From Paraspadella gotoi (taxonomy: Eukaryota > Chaetognatha), in NCBI GenBank assembly GCA_051294375.1, contig CM119265.1:7015489-7079488 (forward strand): a DNA stretch of 64,000 nucleotides. Direction: 5' to 3'. The notes under the pieces are model-generated. The model did no database searches. It was not told the origin of the DNA and saw only the letters and a program-made list of their open reading frames with translations. The position numbers and the translations under genes were made by a program. Positions 40,033-52,161 of the stretch are shown in pieces. Each line of letters opens with the position of its first letter. Within the stretch, counting starts at the first letter, position 1.

Positions 40033-40251
40033 TTATTTAACTACTGAAGCTCGTGATAATTTAGGAGTTTGTCTGCGACTTTTGTGACTACCTTTTCGAT
40101 TTTTTTCTCTTTAGTGTCCCGTTGCTTTTTTCTCTCCCATTTTTTTTATAATTTAACGAACCTCCCAGTGACAATCAAACTTGTTACTTGTTAATTTTTT
40201 TGTTAATTGTAGGCCTAAATTATTCAATAATATACGAAAAGCTCTGTAACA

Positions 40252-42757
40252 ATGCTGCACGCCGTCGGCGGCAGAATCCTTGTGCTTCATTTCCTTTCGA
40301 CGATGTTTAATCTCGGTTCGTTGTCCGATCTTTTTAGCGTAGATTTTATAACAAGAGAGAGTCTCGGGGACGTCTTCCACTTTGCCCCTTGCCAAGACGA
40401 GAACGGCACTCTCAAAGCTAGCCAGTTTTGCGGCCAAACGTTGTTGGGAAAATTAGAAAAGGGGTGCCGCTGCCGATGCTCTCTTGGAAAATTCGCTTCT
40501 GCTCAACACCGAGTTTGTCAGAGACTCGACGTTCTCGATAATCCTCTTGAAGTAGGATCAGCTTTAAGAGCTTCCTTGAGGTCTCGCTCGACTAGTCTTT
40601 TTTTTTGTTAATGTTCAATCGTTAAAATATACATAGTTTTCATTTTTCACTTAGTTTTAGATAAAAGTAGAAAATACAAAAATTAGTATTTAATATAAAA
40701 TAATAATAATGATAATAGACAAAAAACCTTCGTCGAGCTAGATCTTTCTGGTATATCAAGGTATTTCGATCCCACGGAACCAGTGGAGCTGGAGTTAGAC
40801 AATTGCTCGGTCGAAGATCCTTCTCTGATCCACTTGGACCGCTCAACTCCTTTTGGTTGGGAGGATTTCGCCAACGTCGACATTGACTCCCATTTTCTCG
40901 ACGGAATCGGATACTCGTCCACCGTTGTTAAAATTCGCAACCATCTTCTACTACCGTTGCCGAGCGGATCGCTTTATCGACTCCAGTTCACGGCCCCGTG
41001 TTTGACGACTAACGGAGGTCGGGATCGGTAGCTTTGTCGGGTTAAACATTACTGCTCGAAAGATCTTCAATATTTTTAGTTTGCACATTCTTTCGTGCTG
41101 ATAATTTGTAAAAAGTTGGGGCAAAGTTATGTAATGAAAAGAAAATAGAATAAAGCTAAGGTTTAACGATTAACGAACTACGATCCGTTGTCGTCACGAA
41201 CAGATTCTTCGTTCATGCGTGGAGGCTTCATTTACTTCGTTACGACGGGTCGTCTCTCTCTCATCTCGAATTCGGGCGCGATGAGCTCCAGTGACGATTG
41301 GCTTCATTTTTCCGAGGAGAATCATCGTGATAATCATGATGATCTTGACGAGTTAAAAACGGGCTTTTTTAATCCCGTCACTTTGTCCGCCATAGCCGTT
41401 GCTGTCGTCGCGGTTGTGGTTCTCGTCCTCATCGTCGTTTTCTGCGTCTGCAAGCGGCTCTTGTTTAAAAATGCCGGCGTTTTTCTCGAGAGAGTGCCCA
41501 ATCCTTTTAAAGATTACGTTCCTGCCACAGACGTGAATCACAATATCACCCCAACCGAAAAACAGGTTGGGCAGAGTACTGATTGAGAGAATAATCCGCC
41601 ATTGGATGAGATGAGCAATGAGTTAGGCTTTTTTTCCTATGACTTAGCTTGACCGTATTCAAGCCGTCGTTCCTCCCCGAGTTGTCCCTTCACAACCTGT
41701 GGCGGCTCCCCTTCGTCGCGCCAACCTTTACTCGACAACAGAGAGGACGCCCGAAACGTCAATGACTCCCTGCCACGACTATGAGTCTCTCAAAGGCTTT
41801 CGAGATCGAGAACCACTGCCGCCGCCGCCGCCGCCGCCTCCTCCTCCTATTTCGACCGTCGGAGGCGAAGACCAGTTGAACGAAAGCGTTTGGTTGAACG
41901 ACGCGTTGCCCGAGACCGAAAACGGAGTTGCCCAGTCCCGTTTCCGCCTCTCGTTTCCAAGCAGAACCCGCTTCGATTACCTCTCATGGTCGGGCATCAA
42001 CGCCGAGACGCCCCCGCCGATCCGTCCCATCCAACTCCCGGTGGTGGAAGAGCGCCCTCTGCCGGTCATCACCGTCAAATCCGTCTCGAGAAGCTTCGCT
42101 GACAAAAGGGAAGATTCGAAGAGGTTCGACTCGTCTTCGCGTCATTTGCCAAATTTCATTATTACTAAGTTCAAGGTCGAATATCAAAGAGACGGTACAG
42201 AAGCCGAGGAAGACAGAGGTGGGACAGAGTACGTAGTGGGTGTGATTATCGAATGGAGACTAATTTAGCGTCAAGAATGAGCATAACATTTATTTTCATA
42301 GTCTTTGCGTTATTCCTTAGTTTTATTGTTTTATATTATTTATGCACTATGTAACAATGGACTAGCTTGTTTTTAAGTTACACCGTCTCCTTGACAAAAA
42401 CTGAGGAAAGGCTCAGCTATCGGTTTTTTTAAAAACGATCATTGTTTTTCAACCAAACTTCTTTTTTCATTGTCTTGCAGTTTGACGGACTTGAATCGTA
42501 GTCGTGAGCGACTCAACTCTGCCGCGCCGCGGATGGGACGGGCGTCGCTCTCTTACTCTCGCTTAATGTCATCGTCGAACGCAGCGCCGGCGTCGACCCC
42601 GTCGGCGCTACAAACGTCGCCGCTGCCGGCTACGGCGCCCAGTTTGACTCCGATAGCTTCGCTCACCAACGACAACGTTTATTACCGTAAAGAACTTTTA
42701 GGATATTCTGATAATTCTGAGCAACTCGATACTCCGAACATCGGAAGTAGAGTTTAA
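40252..42757 (+). CDS. Unrecognised type I single-pass membrane protein
   Basis: Proposed exons: 40252-40551, 40738-41017, 41204-41565, 41648-about 42170 (end uncertain) and 42481-42757. The N-terminus is hydrophobic (residues about 8-24, ILVLHFLSTMFNLGSL), consistent with a signal peptide. Next is a Cys cluster (KGCRCRCS) with NGT and other N-glycosylation-like sites, then a second extracellular segment (YRLQFTAPC). A strong transmembrane helix (VAVVAVVVLVLIVVFCVCK) is followed by a long Pro/Ser/Arg-rich cytoplasmic tail with a run of ten prolines. The exon 1-3 phases agree. The donor of exon 4 is not secure: a phase-2 site near 42170 joins best. I do not recognise the family. The layout suggests a receptor or adhesion-like surface protein. 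Confidence 0.6.
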
Positions 42758-43261
42758 CTATTCAACGTGTCCGGCTCCCGTACATTCACTTTCTACCAAT
42801 TGGTCTTGTAACAATCGCTACTGAAGGAAACTGGCTTTTTCAATTGCATCGATTCCATTTCGAGAATCTTTTGTTTTATTTTTTTCTCCTTTCCTCCTGA
42901 TTTTTCCGTCGATGGCGATGATTCCTTTCAAATCTCCCCGCGCGTCTTTTTTCATGCGGGAAACGAAGCCGCCTATTGTCATGGGGGATACTGCCATTTC
43001 CTCTCCCCTTTACGTATCCCCCGAATTTTTGTTAATGAATTTTATCCGCATTTCTTATTAAACTTGATTTTATTCACCTTTTTACTTAATTAATCTACAT
43101 CTTACTTTCCCGTTATCCGAAAGAGAAACTTTTTTTTTAATCGTTTCCTTGTCAAGACATTAACTTTAAACAACGTTCGATATTTAAAATGGAGGCTTTC
43201 CCGCCTTCACGTAGCAGATAAATAAGATATCGTGGTCGTCGTTGTCGTCCTTTTCGCGACT
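42758..43261. other. Intergenic spacer
   Basis: T/C-rich 3' UTR-like sequence. CCTTCACGTAG, with AG at 43213-43214, lies 47 nt before the next ATG. No gene was recognised. Confidence 0.5.
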
Positions 43262-46200
43262 ATGGTGTTGGTGCGGCGAGTGTCGGTGAGAAGGCATCCC
43301 TCGGCCGAGGGTGGCAAGGGTGAGTAATAAATTTGGCTCTCGAGATGGTCGGCCCTTGCCCATTTCCTAATTTTCTGTTATCGGACGGATCTCTTGTCCT
43401 TCAGCCGACGAATCGCAGGAAGCTTCGTCGACGACTCTGACGAGATCCTCCAGACGCCAGGCGGACGCCGCCGGCTCCTCGCCCTCCTTTGACGATGACG
43501 GTGAGTGGATCGCCATGGCTTTCGGTGAAGTGAGGACTGAGGAACCTCATATTCAAAGTTTGCTCAAACTAAAATTCCACGACTCCCAACCCTCAAATCC
43601 ACGCCGCTACCCTCTTATCCTCGACAGTAACCGTTGAGACTGAGGCGGCTTCGCCAGCGCCCTCGGCAGCTTCCTCAACGGCGGAATCCGCGACGCCAGA
43701 ACCCGAGTCCTGCCGAATCTTTTATATCGGCGAGCGGGTCTTCGCAAAAATGAAGGGATATCCGCACTGGCCCGCAATCATCACCGAGGTTAAACTTCGT
43801 CTATTTTTTTTAGCGAGGTCACGGGCGAGTAATTTGTTTTTTTAATAAAGAGTTGAGGCTTGATTTATTGACTTAGTAAATTATGATAATAACTGCGACA
43901 AGTGATTTTAGTAAATGTATATCTATAGTAGGTGTTTGTTTGTAAATATGAAGCAAATTTAGATTAAATGCGGAAAGAAAGTTATATAAATAGTTCTCGC
44001 GACGCTTTTTTCATTTTTTCTGTCGCAAAAACTGGTATACATACATCGTATTGTAACTAATTGCAGTGGCGTCTTGAAAGACCTTTAGTTCCTGATGAAA
44101 AGACCTTACCAGGGAATAGAGTCAAGGTAGTATTCTATTTGGTTTCCTTCCCTCGTTAGTGTTTTGTTTCCCCATTCGAGAAAAGTTTGGACTGCTTCCA
44201 GTTTCACTTAACCAAGACATCGACAGGTTCCCTCCGGACAGAAAAAGGCGCCAGCGCGTCGACGTTACACACTTTTGTTCTATGGAACCAAAGAATCGGC
44301 GAATCTCGACGGAAAAGACTTGATCATTTACGAGGAGAACAAGGAGAAATACGGAAAGCCTAAAAACGTCGCGGGGTTTAACGCTGCCATGAGGGAGGTC
44401 GAGGACGAAATAGCGCACAAGGTCGACTTATCGCTCAAATCTTCCCGTCAATTGTTTTCGCGAAATCTTAATATCTGATTTTAATTGTTAGGATGACGAT
44501 GCTTCCGAGACGCGCCGCGCTCGAGGCCGATTTTCCCGGCGCCAAGCGGCAGCGGCGGCAGCAGCCGCTCGCGATTCCCCTCCCGCTATAGAATTTTTTC
44601 CTGCGGCTGCTCCCGAAAGTCCCAACGAGGACCTCGACTCAAAATCGGAGGCGCCTCTGAACGACGAGACACAGAAGATTGCTAAGTCCTTAAGAAAAAG
44701 GCCGTCGGCGGAGGTCGAGGAAGGTGTGGACAAAGAATCCGTGTCCAAGAAGCAAAAATTGGAGGTCGACAAACCTCAAGAGGTAAACGATTCGGGAGTT
44801 TTTCATTCTTCATTCTTCATTAATTAAAAAACTGATTTCCATTCTCAGGACGACGCAGAAGCCCAGCCCCAAATCCCGCGCCGAAGGACTCGAGGGCGTC
44901 CTGCCAGAGCTGCACCCTTAAATATGGACGTAGATTCTTCCGTTTCATCCCCAAAAGAAGAACCTGTCTCTATTGATACAAGTTCTTCTACGGTAGATGA
45001 TGCTGCAGCGCCGCCTGCTTCTGTTGCTTCCAATACGAAAGAAAAAGGCGAAAAAGCCAAGGCTGTGACACCCGCTTCTGTGGCTTCGAGAAAGTCTACT
45101 TCGAATCCGGAAGCGCCTCCAAAGACTTCTTTGGGATCAGCGGCGCCGATCGAAACTGAGTCTTCATCGACAAAGCCACCGATTAAATCGGAAAAATCCG
45201 TCAATTCGAAAACTGCGGCTGAATCGCGAACAGATTCGGAATCCGATTCGGCGGCGCCGCCACCGCGGTCTTCCCGACGCAAAACGATGTCGGACGCCGA
45301 GAAGGAAGCAAAACTCAATTCCGAAGCTGAGAATGAAAAACCTAAGCCGCAAAAGACTGAATCGGAGAAACTACCTTCGAAATCTGAAGCAAAGTTAAAA
45401 GTGGAACCCAAAATATCTTCCAATCAGGTCCCTGCCCCTCACGTTGGATCGGAACTCGCCGATAGGATCAGAGACATGGATCGGGGAAACGTAAGTGGAA
45501 GTTATTAAAACATGTAAAGATGTGTTGCGGCTAGTTTTTACCTTTTCAAACTCTATTATCTCCAGGAAACTGGAAGCCCATCGGAGGTCATGCACCTCGG
45601 CGACAACGACATTCTTCGCGGCGCCTACAACTACGACCCGCTCCCGAGGGAATATCAAGATGCCTACCGTCTTCCGCTTCTTTTCTCTAAGATTGCTGTG
45701 CCCGACATCCCCGAAGAAGGACCCTGGGCCGACAAACGAGTGGTCGACGATGTCACCTACGAGCCGTTTCAGTTGACCTATGCGGATCGAAGGTTGCTGC
45801 GAGAAAAGGTATAAAAATATTTATGATTATTTATTGATTTTTTTTTTTTTACTATTATACAACATACGTATGTTTTTGAAGGCACTTCAAAAGTACAAAG
45901 AAGTTCGGAAAGAAGCTTGGAACGCGTTTGTTCTTCCCAATCCAAAAAACTCCAGGTTAAGCATCCAATCGTAAGACAAACTTCGATTTCTATTCTGCAT
46001 TGACACCTCCCACCTCTTCTTAGGGCTTTTAACAAAGAGGGTGAACTCATCGGCGTTCCCGACGAAAAGCCCAAAGAAACGAAAAAGGCGAAGAAGTCCT
46101 TGACAGCCGAGGAATTGGGAAAGAAAAAGGACGAAGCGAAACTAAGGAAAATCAAAGAGAAGTTAGTTTTTTTTATTCATTACATGGTGGCGCTTTTTAA

Positions 46201-47943
46201 TGGCTAATATCTGGATCAAATTGAGCAAACTTGTGATCAATAAAGGATCGAAATCATGCGAAGAGAGAAGCAGCTGATGTTAATAGATCTGGAGATCAAA
46301 AAGTCGCTGCGACGAGGATCCGAAGATGTGCGTCGAGCCGCCGTCGTTCTTGACTACCTCATGGAACAAAGCGTCTCCGCCCTTATGCTTATTCGTTGCC
46401 CTCAAATTGTCCACACCATTCGCAAAGTCAAGAACTATAAAAAAGATTCTTCCGTTTGGTGAGAAGATCTATAAGCCATTTGCAGCTTATTAATTGTTGG
46501 TCTATGTACAATGTACATTGTACATCTCGTGTTAAGTTTTTCCTTTTTTTTAATATATATTAATCCGCCAGCGCGAAGGCCAATACCATCTACATGCGCT
46601 TTCGTCAGTTGTTTTTTCTGACGGCTCAGTCGAAGAGTTTCGACGAGGTGTTCGACCGGGAGTGCGCGCGTTTTAAGTCTTTGGGGAAGAAGACGCATTT
46701 GGAGCAAATGGAGCAGTTTGAAGAGAAGCGGGAAGAGCGGGAAAAGCTGGCCAAGGAGGACAGCCCGTCGGAGGGCGACGAAGCTGGAGAGGGATCGTCG
46801 GACCGCAATGAGTCGCAACCGAGTCGCAAGAAACGAGTAGAGAGAAAAGAAAGTGGAAAGCGAAAAATGAAGTCCAATGACGAGGTGGAGGGAGAGGTGT
46901 CGGCGACTTCGAAATCCAAGCAGGTGAAGACCTCGGCAGTAAAGGATGAAGCCCTCGTCAAACCGACCAAGCGGGCCAAGTTTGTGGCGCCCAAGACTAA
47001 GGCCACGTCCTCAACTACGAAGCTAAAAACTGAACAGGATCCGCCAAAGGATAAACTAGACACCAAAGTGGAAGACATGGAAGTCGACTCGGCGACGTCT
47101 GAGGTCTCTGTCCGGGAAGAGGGAGACGGCGTCATGAGCGACGAAGTCGGCCTTGAAAATAACGAATCCTCGGTTCGAATCAATCCCGATGATGGGGACG
47201 AAACAGGGACTTCTGTTCCCCAATCGACCCGGGACTTGATAGAAATCGAATCCGTAAAAGAGGAGAAAGGAAAGGGGCGGGAACAGCAGTCAGAAGTGGA
47301 AGAACACACTTCGACTTCTGATGCGACGGTGGTAAACGATTTGGTGGACGCGAATGACGCTGAAAGAAAAGAAAAGGAGGATATTAAGGAGCGGAACGCT
47401 ACTGATGTAAAATTCGTTGGACCTGACAACGCAACAAAACAAACGGACTATCCCGTTCCTCGATCGCCCTTTATGAATCCTAAAGTCGACGAGAAAGTTT
47501 CAGGGGATGCGGATTGTTTGGATCAAAAGAACAAAGACGATGTGGTTGAAGTGAAGGACGACGACCTTAAAATCAAAATGGTCGTAGATTCTCAAGATCT
47601 CAATGCTGTCGAGAAAGATGACGATCGGAATAAACATCGAAAACAAGACGATGCTACCGATGACGACGGAGAAAAACTTGACGGAAAAAGCGATAAAAAC
47701 TCTGATGTTGTCAATGAATATGATGAAAGCCTGAATATAACCTCAAAAGAGGTATCGTCCAGTAACCAAGTTGAAGAAAGCGGCATTATTGCCTCGACCA
47801 GACTATCATCAGAATCGGCGACGGGGCAAGAAGCAAAGGATAATGACGTCGATGTTGTTGTATCGGAGTCAACGACTGAAGAATCTTTGCGACCTCTCGG
47901 CAAAAAGACGGAGGTCGAGCCAGAGGAAAAACCGATCGAGTGA
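43262..47943 (+). CDS. PWWP plus integrase-binding-domain-like protein (LEDGF/HDGF family)
   Basis: Chromatin reader of the PSIP1/HDGFL2 type, which tethers partners to H3K36-methylated nucleosomes. Twelve exons: 43262-43319, 43405-43500, 43628-43788, 44067-44126, 44227-44421, 44492-44782, 44849-45490, 45566-45808, 45882-45955, 46024-46161, 46246-46458 and 46572-47943; phases agree, 1180 residues. The PWWP domain starts near residue 86 with GERVFAKMKGYPHWPA (PHWP form, as in HDGF) and continues to LLFYGTKESANL and YGKPKNVAGFNAAMRE. A charged Ser/Glu/Lys linker holds an AT-hook-like RRTRGRPAR. Around residues 653-760, LIDLEIKKSLRRG, AAVVLDYLMEQSVSA, IVHTIRKVKNYK and IYMRFRQLFF match the LEDGF IBD helices. 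The ~400-residue tail is acidic and disordered. It is longer than human PSIP1 (530) or HDGFL2 (671). Confidence 0.88.
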
Positions 47944-48135
47944 ACGAATCTCGTCAAATTTTCGCCTGATATGTTTGTGATTTTATCGTTTTTGTTTCAC
48001 AATCAAATTGTTTACGTTAATTAATTTTGTTCATTGATTTGATTCAATACCATTTGTTTGTATTATTGATGATTTTTGTTTAATTTTTGTTGTCCAAGGC
48101 CTCTTTGCTGTAATATTAAACTTTTAATTGTTACG

Positions 48136-51122
48136 ATGACCATGATGACGAATGCATCAGAATTTCTTGGTTCGTCAGTTTTCGTTTCACCGTTGAGCAT
48201 CCGATTCACTCAGCATACGATTCCACCCAGATTCGACGATGGACACACTTTGGAAGGTGAATACTCTTAACGCCGCCGTACTTAAAGAGTAAGAGCAATA
48301 AAAATGATATTATCAATTACAGAATGCTTCATATTAGAAAATTCTCTCCTGTATTTTCGAACCGAGAATCGGTTCCGATCAACTACCAAGCCAACTTTGC
48401 CCAGGCAGGCAAAAAATGGGCAAAGATTTTTTTATCCTGATCAGTTGCAGAAACGTTTACTTGTTCAGAAAAGTACATTTATTATAACAAAACAAATTTT
48501 TTCACTTTATTTTAAGGATCTTAAACGTAAAAAACTTTGTCAATGGGATGGGTCAGAAGTTCTATTTGGAAACCTTCCTAAATGAAACTTCATACATTTC
48601 TGAGAAAACTTTCAATGGACCAAAATTTTATAAAATGGCTAGAAGCACAAGTAATCAATTTTTTAATATTTATTTATAGATAGGCAATGTCCAAAAAATT
48701 GTTATTTTTAAAAGCAGATTCAAATAGCTTATGAAAAGTTATCTACACAAAGTATAATTCTTTTTTCAATATTTTGATGATAAGTGGGTTTAAATTGAGA
48801 AAAACCTTAAAAATCATCATCATCATCATCATCCAATGATTTTAGCAGTTTTTACTAATTTTTAGTAATAAAACATCAAAATTTTAAAAAGTTGTAATTA
48901 TATTTTTTGCTTAACTTTTTAAGCTCTATCAGAATCAATTAAAAAACTTAAAATATCCAAAAAAATTTTTTGACATTATATAGCAATATAATAATATTAA
49001 TTAGCAAATTACTCATGGTTCGGAACATTTTTGTAAAAAATATTTTAACACAATAATTAATACCAATAATGGATTAGTTTAATGCTGTTCCCATTAAAAT
49101 TTGAATTTGGTCGGCTACCGCTACCTAAATGAAACTTCATACATTTCTGAGAAAACTTTCAATGGACCAAAATTTTATAAAATGGCTAGAAGCACAAGAA
49201 TCAATTTTTTAATATTTATTTATAGATAGGCAATGTCCAAAAAATTGTTATTTTTAAAAGCAGATTCAAATAGCTTATGAAAAGTTGTTTACACAAAGTA
49301 TAATTCTTTTTTTTAATATTTTGATAATAAGTGGGTCAAAATTAGGAAAAACCTTTAAAAATCATCATCATCCGATGATTTTAGCAGTTTTTGCTAATTT
49401 TCAGTAATAAAATATCAAAATTTTTTTGCCTAACTTTTTTAGCTTTACGAGAATCAATCAACTTAAAATATCAACAAAAAATTTTTGACATTATATAGCA
49501 ATAAAATCATTTTAATTAGCGAAATACTTATGGTTCGGAACATTTTTGCAAAAAAACACAAAAATTAGAGCCAGTTTGAATTAGTTTCAACAACGATTTT
49601 TATTATTTTTAACGAGACTTTATTGCAAATCTTCGTCAGCTCTATTTCACAAACACAACGAAATGAAAGGATTTCACATAACACAATAACTAATACCCAT
49701 AATGGATTTGTTTCATGCTGTTCCCATTAAAATTTGAATTTTGTCGGCTACCGCAAACGTAAGTGGTTCATGTCATCTTTTGAGTGGAGAGCAAAAATTA
49801 TATCTAAAATGATTGATTTAAAGGAAGAAAAATCAATTTAAATTTATTGAAAATTAACTTTAAAATGGTTTTTCAACAAAGTCAAGACATAAATGCAAAT
49901 GATCACAAAAAATTTATCTTCAGAGAAAAAAAAATCTTTGTCATTTTTTGCCCCAGTGGGGTAACCTCTTACCTCTTAGGGCTCTGTATCTTTGCTCAAG
50001 GGTAAAATATTGAAAATCGCCTCGATAGTCCCATTGGGATACTGTATGCAAAAGCATATAGAATTTGGTTCAGCGATTTGGTCAGAATCGATTGTCGATC
50101 AGAAAAACGGGGAGAGCATTTTCCAACTCCGGAGATAATATAAAATTTCGACTATTAGCAAAATATTTTTAGTTGTCTTGACTAAATATTTATTTATTTA
50201 TCATGAAAATATTTAAAAAAGAATTATACTTTGTGTATACAACTTTTTATGAGCTATCTGAATCTGGTCTTAAAATTTAAAAATTATCCCAAAAAATTTT
50301 GGCCTTTCCTATCTATAAATAAATATTAAAAAAATAATTATTTGGGTATAGACTCTAGAGCCATATAAGAAATGTTTTGTCCATTGAAAGTATACTTCAA
50401 AATGTATAAATTTTTGTTTGAGCATGTAATCATTCTAAATTTTTGACTCACCCCATTGACTGGGGCTACCCCTACTAATATGAAGACTTTTGTACACTTT
50501 AACAGAAACTTTGATCGAACTCATCTCTGGTCGTTTGGCAGTGAGCGACCTCCCGATAATGCGCGCAATCCATCACGAAGGCATCGTCTTTGCCCTCGAC
50601 AATCGACGGCTCGCGGTTTACGGCGAACTCGCTTTGCGTAAATCGATCAAAACCGTCAAGGTCGCGATTTTGCCCTTCGATAGGACCCGTATGGCATGGA
50701 TAGAGCCTTTTCGGCATCTTGGCGCCCACTATCCGCCACCGGTGCCCACAGGTCTCCCTCGTGGGTGGGCCGATGGTCGGCCAAAGATGAAGTTTCTCTT
50801 TGGATCGGTCGGAGGGGAAATCGTTGTCGAAACTCGGACTGAAGACAAAGAGTCGGGCGTTTCTATGCCCAAACTTGAACCGGTCGACGCGCCTTTTGCC
50901 GCGTTCTGCGAAACAGACCTTCCGCCCCTTATTCCAAACTCCTTTGAGCTTCCACGTACTCCCCAAAATTGTAACAACGACACTGAGCCTTTTTGTAGAC
51001 ATTGCATCGTCATGACATTCCTAAACCGTAGCCGAAAGCTTCAGCCTTTGTCCAGTTTTTACCTCCCGCCTCGCGACAATACTCCGAGTCCGGAAGAAAG
51101 ATGTCAAGACCAAGACTTTTAA
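48136..51122 (+). CDS. Small ParB/sulfiredoxin-like protein, split by a repeat-filled intron
   Basis: Exon 1 (48136-48256) and exon 2 (50506-51122) join in phase 1 to 245 residues. The join reads IRFTQHTIPPRFDDGHTLE / ETLIELISGRLAVSDLP, followed by EGIVFALDNRRLAVYGE. The order IRFTQ...F.DG.TL...LP.....EG..F.LDNRRL is one I associate with small eukaryotic proteins of ParB/sulfiredoxin-like fold; the assignment rests on memory of that motif only. The C-terminal 170 residues look poorly conserved and Pro-rich. The 2249-bp intron holds two tandem copies and one inverted copy of dispersed repeat A. Function is unknown. Confidence 0.62.
48581..49755 (-). repeat. Tandem pair of dispersed repeat A units
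   Basis: Unit 1 is 48581-49127 and unit 2 starts at 49128, a period of 547 bp. Both begin AATGAAACTTCATACATTTC and include ATAGATAGGCAATGTCC, AAATCATCATCATC, GATTTTAGCAGTTTTT, TGACATTATATAGCAATA, ATGGTTCGGAACATTTTTG and TGCTGTTCCCATTAAAATTT. Unit 2 has an extra ~115 bp near 49558-49675. Orientation is opposite to the copies at 6.4, 16.1 and 50.2 kb. Confidence 0.85.
50215..50480 (+). repeat. Dispersed repeat A, copy in the same intron
   Basis: Contains AGAATTATACTTTGTGTA, GAGCTATCTGAATCTG, CTATCTATAAATAAATATTA, TTGTCCATTGAAAGTA and GACTCACCCCATTGACTGG. Inverted relative to the tandem pair at 48.6-49.75 kb. The exon at 50506 begins just after it. Confidence 0.75.
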
Positions 51123-51342
51123 TGTGGCTTTGGTTTTAAATTACAAGTGATATTTTTTTGAGTCGCTGACTCGCTGAAATGCTGTTTATGTTTTAAAAAG
51201 GTCTTCTTCATTAGATTAATTTTTCGTGCATTTTATTTATAGCCATGTTTAGAATTTATTTTTGACGCTTATTTTTCAGATTTACTAAGTTGTTAGTTTT
51301 AAAATTGTGAGACCGACTTAGGAATAGTAGCTCGGTAAAACT

Positions 51343-52161
51343 ATGACGACAAACGGGAAATTCGGTGGGACGGATTCCGCGTCAAAAGTGGAAGCCGATG
51401 CCCGGAAGATCTTTGTGGGCGGCATCAGTTGGGAGACGAGCGTCGATGACCTCCGGGCCTTCATGGAGCAGTTCGGCGCCGTCAAAGACGCCACCATCAA
51501 AATGGACCCCATGGGAAATCCTCGCGGCTTCGGCTTCGTGCTCTTCGAGAACGAGGGCTCGGTCGAGGCCGTCCTGGCCGCCGGCCCCTTGACGCTCAAG
51601 GAAAAGAAGATCGAGGCAAAGCGCGCCGCCATCAAAGAGATAAAGCAAGTTTTCGTTGGCGGCGTCAACCCCCAGATGCCCGAGGACGAGATCCGCACGC
51701 ACTTCGAGCAGTACGGCGAGATAGAATCTATCGACCTTCCCAAGGACGCCGCCAAAGGCACGAGGCGTGGCTTCGTCTTCATCACCTTCAAGACTTCCGA
51801 GGCTTGCAACGCCGCCACCGCCAGCAAAGAGAAACAGCAACTGGGCGAGAATCTCGTCGACGTGAAAAAGGCCGTGCCCCAGCCCAAAGATTACAACGCC
51901 AGCGCCGGTTACTACGACTACAGCGCTTACGGCTATGGTTACGGCTACCCGGCCCCTTATGGAATGCCCCCCTACGGTCGCGGTAGAGGTGCGCCCAGGG
52001 GCAGAGGAGCCGGCGGGCCGGGGATGGTCGGATATCCAGCTTACAACCCTTACGACCATTCCTCTTGGTACGGATATCCGCCGGCTCCGGCTCCGGGGGG
52101 CGGAAAGATGAGGGGGAGGGGAAGAGGAGGCGCTGCTCCGAGAGGCGGAGTTACTCAATAA
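51343..52161 (+). CDS. hnRNP D/AB-type two-RRM RNA-binding protein (intronless)
   Basis: One open frame of 272 residues with no intron. RRM1 spans about residues 22-97 (RNP2 KIFVGGI, RNP1 RGFGFVLF). RRM2 spans about 101-176 (RNP2 QVFVGGV, RNP1 RGFVFITF), ending VDVKKAVPQPKD, which matches hnRNP D/AB and Squid. The C-terminus is Gly/Tyr-rich with RGRGAPRGRG and MRGRGRGG repeats, typical of RGG-box RNA binding and arginine methylation. Such proteins act in pre-mRNA processing and mRNA stability. TTATTTTTCAG (AG at 51278-51279) lies 63 nt before the ATG. Lack of introns could mean retrocopy origin, but the intact frame and its own upstream acceptor-like site favour a working gene. Confidence 0.95.
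   Translation: MTTNGKFGGTDSASKVEADARKIFVGGISWETSVDDLRAFMEQFGAVKDATIKMDPMGNPRGFGFVLFENEGSVEAVLAAGPLTLKEKKIEAKRAAIKEIKQVFVGGVNPQMPEDEIRTHFEQYGEIESIDLPKDAAKGTRRGFVFITFKTSEACNAATASKEKQQLGENLVDVKKAVPQPKDYNASAGYYDYSAYGYGYGYPAPYGMPPYGRGRGAPRGRGAGGPGMVGYPAYNPYDHSSWYGYPPAPAPGGGKMRGRGRGGAAPRGGVTQ

Noticed and set aside
46626-47429. Long minus-strand frame (267 codons) opposite the PWWP-protein tail
   Set aside because: A shadow of biased codon use in the acidic exon on the plus strand; Ser-rich, with no start context, splice signals or recognisable domain.
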